This document shows positions 56,355-64,000 of a DNA stretch of 64,000 nucleotides, piece by piece. The position numbers and the translations under genes are program-made. The stretch comes from Psococerastis gibbosa. Its lineage: Eukaryota; Arthropoda; Insecta; Psocodea; Psocidae. The notes below the pieces were generated by a model that was given only the letters and a program-made list of their open reading frames with translations, was not told the DNA's origin and did no database searches. The stretch lies in the NCBI GenBank assembly GCA_963971405.1, contig OZ020491.1, positions 27,296,019 through 27,360,018 on the forward strand, given 5' to 3'. The number at the start of each line of letters is the position of its first letter. Position 1 is the first letter of the stretch.

Positions 56355-56719
56355 TCCCTTAGACGTCGATGACCTTCATGCATCTCTATGTGTCTCAGCC
56401 GTCTTCTTACAGTGCGACTGGACATCCTCGGTGTCATTTAGATGTTTTTGTACAAACCCACGTCACAATGTACTGTACAGCTCAAATTTAAGATAAAATA
56501 AGCTTAAGCCGGATATTGGATATATTTTACAGGCTAAAATATGTTTAAAATAGTTATTCAGAACAAATTAAAGGTTAGGAACAGTAAAATAATGCCGCTG
56601 GGAGATTTTGTACCGAAAATAAGGTAGGCCTACTGATGCGTGCACTAATGACTAAAGTATATAATATAGGCTACAGAGCGCACATAATACCATAGGTTAA
56701 GTGCAATGAGGTTCTGGAG

Positions 56720-56930
56720 TATGTATCTTCTTCTTCTTCTGGCTGTACAGCCCTTGATGAGCTTTGGCCTGCATGACAACACTCCTCCAGTCATCTCAGT
56801 TTTGTGCAACGCTCCACCATCTACGGACTCCCAACTCGCGAAGGTCAGTTTCTAACTCATCCTTCCAGCGTTTTCGAGGACGTCCCGCTAGTCGTCTTCC
56901 TGTCATGCTTGCTTTGTACATCTTGTTCTG
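56720..56930 (-). pseudogene. LINE fragment, second copy
   Basis: Shares CCCTTGATGAGCTTTGGCC, CTCCCAACTCGCG and CGTCTTCCTGTCATGCTTGC with 55670-55830. It starts about 365 bp beyond the last exon of the Lys/Gly-rich gene. Confidence 0.55.
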
Positions 56931-57455
56931 GAGTTTTTATAACTATGTATAATTGACTGATTTAAAAAAAAAATAGTCTATCAATGAAAATACGTCTATA
57001 GGTAAGATTTAAATTGAATTGACCAAAAAATCAGTCAACTGAACACTTTAGCTTGTATTTTGTATTCATATCCGGTTTATGATGTCTTTTCTTAAAATAT
57101 GTAAGAAACTTACAAAATTTGTAGTCCAGACTGTAGCAGCATATCCAACTTACAAAATTATTACTGTACAACAGCATAGCAGTTAGTGCTCTGTTACCAT
57201 TACTATACAGTATAAATATTTTCAGAGACTGTCAAGTTAAATTAATTTTAACTTCGTTATTACAGCTAAATATACTTACAACCATCTTGAAAATTGTTTA
57301 ATTAAGTCTATTTTCAGTGTCACCGACTTGATGAGAAAGTTTTTTTGGGAAGGGGGGGGGGGTGCTCGTGTATAAATTAATTTCGCCTATGGGTCTATAA
57401 TCTGCGGGTACCTTCATCAGTAGGGGAAACGCGGCTGGCGGCCATGTTGCGGACC

Positions 57456-57900
57456 ACATAGGAAACTGTTTGTAATTTATATATAAAGCTTATGACACAG
57501 TAACTGAATATAACGTAGGTACAGTATATTGTAACAGATATATACACACTAGCGAAAGACATGTACTTTGTACCGTATGACATTCAAGGGAACAATAGAC
57601 CTACATAGGACACTGTTTGTAATTTATATATAAAGCTTATGACACAGTAACTGAATATAACGTAGGTACAGTATATTGTAACAGATATATACACACTAGC
57701 GAAAGACATGTACTTTGTACCGTATGACATTCAAGGGAACAATAGACCTACATAGGACACTGTTTGTAATTTATATATAAAGCTTATGACACAGTAACTG
57801 AATATAACGTAGGTACAGTATATTGTAACAGATATATACACACTAGCGAAAGACATGTACTTTATACCGTATGACATTCAAGGGCACAATACATAGGACA
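57456..57900. repeat. Tandem repeat, 147-bp unit, three copies and a partial one
   Basis: Units start at 57456, 57603, 57750 and (partial) 57891, each with ACATAGGA, ATTTATATATAAAGCTTATG and AGCGAAAGACATGTACTTT. The first three are nearly identical, so the array is young or homogenised. The third is 141 bp. Confidence 0.92.
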
Positions 57901-57904
57901 CTTT

Positions 57905-58795
57905 GTAATTCATATAAGGGGCGCACAGCCTCCTCTTATTGAAAGTTGGGGGTGTTGAAGCCCTGAGCACCATTCAATTCATTTATATTTTGTGGCATCT
58001 GGCGTCGTTACTAACACGGATTGCATATTTTCTGAGAATATTGAAAAATTTCAAAAAGTCAAGTAAGCCACCGATTTATTGTTTAAGTATACCGTATTGC
58101 GAGTGTATTATGCATGTACAGTAGGTCATCGGGTTTAAAAAGGTCACATTCCAAAATTTGAGAGATATGAATGTTTACGTAGATATATAGTGAGTGATGC
58201 TTGTTAATGTAAGCTACTAAACTGATTTCTTAATATTATTTTACAGTTAAGTAATAATGCAAAACAAAATTTTAAGAAAACCTGGGGCACTGGGGCAGTG
58301 GCTTTACAAGAGCACGACTTCCCTTTTCAGAGCAGAAGTCTCCAAGATCCAAATTGCCATGATAATCGCCAATCTTCAATAGAAAAATTAAATTAATACA
58401 TACAATAGGTATTGTCGAAGGGAAGGAATCCAAAATGTTAATAAACTACATAAATAATAAGGCATCATGATTATTTGATACGCGATACATACAGTATTTA
58501 ACTATCTTCAAACGTATCTCAGCTACTGCAATAATTCAATTGTATAGGGTAAAAAGAGGCCTATAATTATTAAAATTAATTTATGGTTACTATTGATAAT
58601 AACACAAAGATTAGCTTCAATTTCTAATATATTTTCTTTCCAGAAGTAAAACAACTTAGGCTGCTTAAGTAATTTTTAATTTTAAACAATTTTTTGTTAA
58701 CTATTTCCAATAAATGGGCTGCGAACTGTTTATAGTATTTCAATTTAAATTCATTAGGTACTGTACCCAGTACCCGATCACATTACGAAGACATT
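57905..58795. other. Intergenic, nothing recognised
   Basis: AT-rich sequence with no credible exon on either strand. A poor match to repeat sequence (ATTGCCATGATAATCGCCAA, near 58355) recurs at about 59262. Confidence 0.4.
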
Positions 58796-59005
58796 TCGTA
58801 AGTAAATAAATAAATATAAACTTTTTGTTCTATTACTAAGCCAGCCTAACGGAGTTAGGGCTGTGAAGCCCTCTCTTACACTCAACTAGAACCTGCCTGC
58901 CTGCTTTACATGCTCTTCAAAGCATGACCAGAAAATTTAGTAAGTATGGGACCCCAACCAATAACCTTTCGGGTGAAAGTTGGAGTCTGTACCACTTGAC
59001 AATTC
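58795..59005 (-). repeat. SINE family S2, near-full copy
   Basis: On the minus strand the tRNA-like head (GTGGTACAGACTCCAACTTT, AAGGTTATTGGTTGGGGTCC), the hairpin body and a TTTATTTATTTACTTAC tail are all present. Confidence 0.7.
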
Positions 59006-59322
59006 TAGTTTTTTATAAATTCTTTCCCACTGTAAAATTAGTTATTGCCTAATATACAATTCATTGTCATTAAATGTCCAATTATACTACCATTCTTATC
59101 ATGTATAATATGACGAATATGTTTTTTATACATTGCAAGAAGTAGGGCTACCGAATGTCTTCGTAACGCAGTCGGGACCATTATAACCTACCTGTAGTGC
59201 TATTAGAAGACAGGAAACCGCTGCATTACAATTCCCTATTATAGTGATCATGACTGCAATTGCCATGATGATCGCCAATCGGCAATCTACCATAGAAGAG
59301 GCATTAGAAGAAGAAGAATTAA

Positions 59323-59734
59323 TAGGATATGCTACGTAGAAAATTGGCACCCCAAAATTAAATACTTTTCATTTTTTATTTAATTAACTCAGCAAGTTAT
59401 TAAAACTTTGACTCATCTAAGTTGTAGAAGACTACTTCGTGCATCATATAATCGGGTATTTTTACTTTTCGGTTTTGTAGTTCTTACAAAAATCCCAGAA
59501 TACGCGGAAATTTTAGTCTTGTCTGGTATTTATGAAAGAACTAAGGTAGGTACAAAACATTTAATATTTATATAGATATATATATTTTTTATATGAAGCA
59601 TGAAGTAGTCTTCTACAACTTCCACGAGCCAAATCTTTATTAACTTGCTTTGTCAATTAAATAAAATAAATAAAAAGTAAATAAAAACAACAAATTTTGG
59701 GGTGCTCATTTTCTACGTAGCATATCCTCTTAAG
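59323..59734. repeat. 400-bp foldback MITE (family F), copy C
   Basis: ACGTAGAAAATTGGCACCCC at the left and GGGGTGCTCATTTTCTACGT at the right, with CATCATATAATCGGGTATTT inside. It is closest to copy A. Confidence 0.8.
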
Positions 59735-60044
59735 GCACAACCGGAGCGAGAAAACCCGTACATGTGTAAAAAAAATTTAATTTCACAGGAAGTAGGTATC
59801 AATTGCAGAGCCACAATTATTGACATATGTCGTGAAGTAGAAGAAATGTTCCTATTTATTTTAATAAGCATTACGTAGGCATTACAAAACAGAAAACGGC
59901 CTCTGAGGATGTCAGGTTGAAGGAGTTCCAAAACTCAGGCCAATTGGTGACGCTCTCATAATGTACCGTATATCGAAATGTTGAGGAATGTTTCTTTTAA
60001 GGCTAAGCGCCATTGTTCTACAGTGGTTTTACTACAGTGCATTC

Positions 60045-60890
60045 TGTGCCTCCTGTGCCAACAAGTCATATTTCTGCTCTGCCGCATGTTTCAACTCAGC
60101 GTGGTTTTACTGTAGTCTGTTGTTGATGTTTCTGTTAAGTCCGTCTATATAGCTAAATTCCGTACATACAGTATTATTGTAAAATCGCGGTAAGTTGACT
60201 GAGGAATACTGTGCAAGTTTCCGCGAACAACAGTCATCTTACAAAATGAAGTATGCGATGCGAGCTTTCGTATATTATATCATATGTAAGATGACTGTTC
60301 ATCAAGCAGCACTTGCCCCTTGCCTCACCCAACTGATATTTCTGCTGTGCCTCATGTTTCAACTCAGCGTGGTTTAACTGTAGTGTATTGTTGATATTTC
60401 TGTTAAGTCCGTCTATATAAAAACAATCCCGTCGAGTTATGGCATCAGGAACCATTTAAAGCTGGAATTTCCCCTTCAGTATCTTCATTTCTCATGTCGA
60501 ACGGAGAAATAAGTACGTTGAGGGCCAGTTTTAATGTAAAATCGCGGTAAGTTGACTGAGGAATAATGTGCAAGTTTGCGCGAACAACAGTCATCTTGCA
60601 AATGAAATAAGCTTTCGTATATTAGTACATATATACAATATATCATTCGTAAGATGACTGTTGATCGCGCCTCTTGCCTCAGCCAACTGATATTTCTGCT
60701 GTGCCGCATGTTTCAACTCAGCGTGGTTTTACTGTATAGATTGTTGTTGATGTTTCTGTTAAGTCCGTCTATAACTACATTCCTGTCGTGTTTATGGCAT
60801 CAGGAGCACTTGAAACAGGGATTACTCCTTCAGCTTCATCATTTCTCATGTCAAACGAAGAAATAAGTACGTTGATGGTAACAACGAGAA
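60045..60890. repeat. Tandem repeat, unit about 355 bp, carrying the end of the ninjurin exon
   Basis: GTAAAATCGCGGTAAGTTGA starts units at 60179 and 60537. ATGTTTCAACTCAGCGTGG occurs three times (near 60087, 60347 and 60707). The unit carries the inverted pair ACAGTCATCTTACAAA and GTAAGATGACTGTT. In the middle unit a degenerate copy of the last coding bases of the ninjurin exon is readable on the minus strand (60436-60530: NVLISPFDMRNEDTEG). Confidence 0.75.
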
Positions 60891-60999
60891 CATTCATGGC
60901 CAGCAGGGTATTGTTTATGTTATTGGCGGGAGTCGTATCGTCTTCTTTGTTCAGGTCCAACGCAGAACCTAGGTAGATGGCTGCTATAGCTTGGCACAC
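60775..60999 (-). CDS. Ninjurin-like protein, last coding exon (partial gene)
   Basis: A TTTCAG acceptor at 61000-61005 opens a frame of 74 codons to TAG at 60775. Ninjurins are small two-helix membrane proteins that oligomerise at the plasma membrane; NINJ1 drives membrane rupture in lytic cell death, and insect members act in adhesion and tissue stress. Seen here: the end of a hydrophobic segment (VCQAIAAIYLGSA), the family linker LDLNKEDDTTPANNINN, and a helix LLAMNVLVVTINVLISSF, matching the order helix, (I/L)-(N/D)-(L/I)-N, NN, helix, SF/AFG of the family. The tail is DMRNDEAEGVIPVSS. The first helix and N-terminus must lie in exons beyond the right edge or unseen here. Paralogue not assigned. 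Confidence 0.6.
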   Translation of the reverse strand: MCQAIAAIYLGSALDLNKEDDTTPANNINNTLLAMNVLVVTINVLISSFDMRNDEAEGVIPVSSAPDAINTTGM

Positions 61000-61135
61000 C
61001 TGAAACCATTAACCAATGGATTAGCATAGCATATGAGTGGCGTAGAAACAAACTGAGCAAAGTCTACAAATTTCAAAAATTGAGATTTTGGCGCCAATGG
61101 ATTCGTCTCGATGAAATCTTCCAATGAATTTATTA

Positions 61136-61514
61136 GGCACCCATTCCACCGACCGGCTAGGGCTATTTACAAAAACGGTGACGTGGTAGTAGACATTCAA
61201 GACTTAGGTGGCGTTTCCAACGACCTCGCATTGCAGAATGCAAATGACATTGACGGAAATTAAAATTTTTTTTTTATAGAAATCTATTGAAATGTTTGTA
61301 CTTAACATATCCCATGACGCCATTTTTTAATTTTAGTTTGTTTGTGATTTTACTGTATGATCATTGATCAATTTTAACTATGGCATAGAGGAAAATAAAC
61401 ATTTCCGTCAATTCTGCAATGCGAGGTCGGTGGAAACCCCACCTAAGTCTTGAATGTCTGCTACCACGTCACCGTTTTTGTAAATAGCCCTAGCCGGTCG
61501 GTGGAATGGGCGCC
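61136..61514. mobile_element. Composite MITE, copy 3
   Basis: Outer ends GGCACCCATTCCACCGACCG and CGGTCGGTGGAATGGGCGCC. The inner element (61207-61443) is inverted relative to copies 1 and 2. TTA lies on both sides. Confidence 0.85.
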
Positions 61515-62160
61515 TTATCAGATGCTAATTCTGGCATGGTCCATAGTTGAAAAATTAGGACTAGGCTAGAAGCAGTTACAGAGAAATAATTAGTTGCAGT
61601 TTCATTGACACTCCAGAAAAAAATTAACTGCTAGCTGTGGACTTCGACCGTTTTGTTTCTCGATACCACTCTATAATATAGTGTGAGAAAAACTGTACTT
61701 CTAATAATTATACTGTATTAGGAATGCGCAATAAAAGCTATGTTTGTTTAGGATATAAAAGACACATTTGCCTTGAATAGTAAAGGGTATTTTCTTTAAA
61801 AAAAAAAAAAAATAAAAATAAATTATAAGTTGAACTCTCACTACTGAGAGGGGTTCCTAAGTTTTTCTTAGATGACAGATGCGCGCTTTGGGGACAAGGT
61901 GGATACGGTATTTAATTAAGTTTGGAGAATTTATCCAAGTGCACGGCTATTATCTTATTATCTATATATATATCTATTATCTTAGCTTGAAATGAACGCA
62001 GAATATGAGCGTCATCTCCTTCTGTCATTGAATCAAATACATTAATTAATTGGGAATAGAATTTACACCAATTGCATAACCATTAATTTGCAGAAAATTA
62101 TACAATAGATATTGTATGGAGTATGAAGAAATGAAGAATGGCCAAATTGGCTGACACTGT
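61515..62160. other. Intergenic, nothing recognised
   Basis: AT-rich sequence with a poly-A run near 61800. No exon is supported. Confidence 0.4.
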
Positions 62161-62167
62161 ACATGTC

Positions 62168-62240
62168 GGGCTTGTGGTCCAGCGATTAAGACGACGCCAC
62201 CTATAGGCGTAGCTTTTGGGTTCGAATCCCACCAAGTCCA
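62168..62240 (+). repeat. tRNA-like unit (family T), diverged
   Basis: Acceptor GGGCTTG/CAAGTCC (one wobble), stem ACGCC/GGCGT, B box GGGTTCGAATCCC. The tail CATCCTCCAATTTCGG is decayed from the family form. Confidence 0.65.
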
Positions 62241-62299
62241 GTTTTCTCAACATCCTCCAATTTCGGGAAAGAATTGCCCTCTGTAAAAGTCAATTAAAC

Positions 62300-62703
62300 C
62301 CTCTTCTTCTTCAAGTTACAGCCGGATGGCTGGTTGGCAGCAACATGTGACTTCGATGCCTCCACTCCCCTCGATCCTGGCACACTCTCTTCAGCTCCAC
62401 GTATGTCTTGGCCCCTACATCCTCCATAACTTGCCGCAGGTAATCGTTTCTTGGGCGCCCAGGTCGGTTTACGCCTTCTATTGTTCCCTCTATGGTGCAG
62501 CTTACTAAGTTTTCGTATCTAAGCAAATGGCCAATCCAGTGTGCTCTTCTTTTCCTTATCGATGCAAGGAGAGTTTTTGTATCGCTTACTCTGGTTAGAA
62601 CGTCATCATTTGCAACATGGGCTTGCCAAGGTATTCGTAGCATGCGACGATAGCACCACATCTCAAATGCTTCGAGTTTATTTGTTTTTAAACCCTCAGC
62701 CAA
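62300..62703 (-). pseudogene. LINE fragment: RT C-terminal domain
   Basis: 130 codons are open: LEAFEMWCYRRMLRIPWQAH, RKRRAHWIGHLLRYE and NRPGRPRNDYLRQV are the C-terminal signature of many LINE polymerases (RTE/jockey relatives). The endonuclease and RT core are absent. Confidence 0.8.
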
Positions 62704-63115
62704 TCAAAACAGTTGGATTTGATGTCATTTCTCTCTATGGATTTCAATATGTTTCTAATGCTACATAAGGGATATAAAAAAAGTGGGGTCACCCGCGCAA
62801 TGGTGGCTCGGGAGGAACAAAAAATTTAGTGAGGTTCAGCAGATTAAAAGAAAATTAATTTTGTGGAGAAGTCAGTAGTAGTAGTAAAACACTATACAGC
62901 TTACCTTCGCCCAATAAAATGTTGGTTTGAGTCCCACACTTTTTCTGATTGTGTTTCGGAGAGCATGTAAAGGAGGTGGTCTTAGTTCTCTCTCTATCTA
63001 TGAATGTTTGTCTTCATAACGTAACGATATAAGGTTATCTTAGTTGCCTAGACATAATTCTGCAGGAGCTTGGCTTACTTGGGGTGTCCTTCAATGCAAA
63101 TTAACTTATACCATT
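62704..63115. other. Intergenic, nothing recognised
   Basis: No gene or clear element. A GTAAGC donor-like site near 62902 (minus strand) has no supported exon beside it. Confidence 0.35.
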
Positions 63116-63245
63116 TTTGTTCTATTACTAAACTCAGCCTAGCGGAGTTAAGGCTATAAAGCCCTCTCATACACTAAACTAGGAAGGCCTGAGACCGCCT
63201 CCTTTACAGGCCCTCCGAAGCACTATCAGAAAATGTAGTGTGGGA
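63115..63245 (-). repeat. SINE family S2, body fragment
   Basis: CTAGCGGAGTTAAGGCTATAAAGCCC-type hairpin (read on plus) and ACTAAACTAGGA, with part of the central body. Confidence 0.6.
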
Positions 63246-63299
63246 ACTGTATTTAATATTCTACTCAATTATGCATTAATATGAACAAGAGACATCTGC

Positions 63300-63569
63300 G
63301 AGTGCCAAGTGATCACAGGAGTTCTGTCTGGGCATTGCAACTTGAATAGATATCTGACTAACATAGGTGTCAGAGAGTCTAGAGCATGCAGATTCTGCAA
63401 TGAAAGAGCGGAGGCCCCCGAGCACATCCTCCTTTACTGCGATGCAATGGCACGAAGAAGAGCAGCATGCTTGGGAAGCTCGCAGTTACATGTAAAAGAC
63501 CTACCACTTCTAAACCCCCTGAAGATCCTGGCTCTCCTGAGGGAGATAGGTCTCGAGGAAGTGATGTAG
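63300..63569 (+). pseudogene. LINE fragment: C-terminal zinc-binding tail
   Basis: LSGHCNLNRYLTNIGVRES and CRFCNERAEAPEHILLYC (C-x2-C ... H ... C) match the tail that follows RNase H in R1/I-type LINEs. It is similar in kind to 39808-40115. Confidence 0.75.
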
Positions 63570-64000
63570 CTGCATTGTTGTAGGGAACACATCAATAGGC
63601 CCAAATCCAATTGGCTTAAGTGCACATAGGTAACACCTATACTCCAAATAAAAAATAAATAATAATGTTCTACTACTACTATTACTAAGAGGTACTACTA
63701 CTACTTTTGAATGGTATCTGTAATGGACGTATGTCTACTTGTACTGTGGCCCATTAAACTTTGCTCTGCCAACGACTCCATCGGTTTTTTGACATATTGG
63801 TATTGTTTCCGAAGATGTTGTAACCGTTGTTAAACTTGACAAACTTGGCTATCTTACATATAGACCTAAAAATGTTCATATGTTATGGGCGCCTATGCTA
63901 ACCGACGAAGATAGGATGACATTTGGAACACTTTGTTTATTCAAAAACTTGCATAAGCGGAACACCGAGTTTATTCGTTTTTTCTAAGTGTTCCAAATGA
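63570..64000. other. Right edge, little recognised
   Basis: A short CTACTACTACT run (63671) and a possible R1 right-half remnant near 63770-63840. No gene. Confidence 0.35.

Noticed and set aside
57456-57900. CRISPR array
   Set aside because: The repeat units are 147 bp without spacers, and the genome is eukaryotic; plain tandem repeat.
59126-59350. Minus-strand frame with a hydrophobic segment and a GTAGGT donor, like a membrane-protein exon
   Set aside because: A similar sequence occurs near 25610-25660, so it looks repeat-derived; the frame also runs into foldback copy C. I could not link it to the ninjurin exon.
63309-63569. Host zinc-finger gene
   Set aside because: The CxxC...H...C arrangement with LSGHCNLNRYL is the LINE tail signature.

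Overview
This window is animal nuclear DNA. Host genes are split by GT-AG introns, the background is AT-rich, and more than half of the sequence is mobile-element debris. The conserved host proteins (RAD23, a UBE2L3-type E2, CDC50/TMEM30, a ninjurin, a PRRT3/4-like membrane protein) and the repeats (jockey/CR1/R1-like LINEs, Ty3/gypsy elements, a mariner relic, many foldback MITEs, tRNA-derived SINEs) suggest an invertebrate, perhaps an arthropod. I cannot name the species. There are no bacterial operons, no CRISPR array and no rRNA.

Layout, left to right. 1-2272 (-): 757 codons of a proline-rich, seven-helix PRRT3/4-like protein, cut by the window edge. 8111-16495 (-): a complete seven-exon CDC50/TMEM30 gene; a complete three-exon UBE2L3-like gene (9669-14155, +) lies inside its fifth intron on the opposite strand. 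18.4-22.6 kb (-): a decayed two-ORF LINE. 23285-33429 (-): a complete seven-exon RAD23 gene whose introns hold tRNA-like SINEs, foldback elements, a LINE tail and a mariner relic. 34156-38694 (+): a young Ty3/gypsy element with a single 1398-codon gag-pol frame. 39.8-48.5 kb: a LINE (-) broken by two copies of a second gypsy family, a truncated inverted copy (40116-41945) and a full-length, very young copy (42697-48003). 50415-56354 (+): a 51-residue Lys/Gly/Ala-rich protein gene with a 5.7 kb intron. 60775-60999 (-): the last exon of a ninjurin-like gene, next to a tandem array carrying a copy of its own end. 61-64 kb: a composite MITE, a tRNA-like element and two LINE C-terminal fragments.

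The host genes do not form one pathway. Two belong to ubiquitin biology: RAD23 is a proteasome shuttle and repair factor, and the UBE2L3-like E2 serves HECT/RBR ligases. CDC50 is the partner subunit of P4-ATPase lipid flippases.

The most unusual structures are: (1) the E2 gene nested antisense in CDC50, with the acceptor and first bases of its catalytic-cysteine exon present three times in tandem; (2) two gypsy copies head to head inside one LINE, able to form a hairpin RNA with arms near 2 kb; (3) a young, open gypsy element whose RT active site reads F-F-N-D; (4) a MITE-within-MITE composite present in three copies; (5) tRNA-like SINEs combined with foldback arms; (6) a tandem array next to the ninjurin exon that repeats its coding end. 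Exon limits were placed by eye from splice signals and protein similarity. No database search was run.
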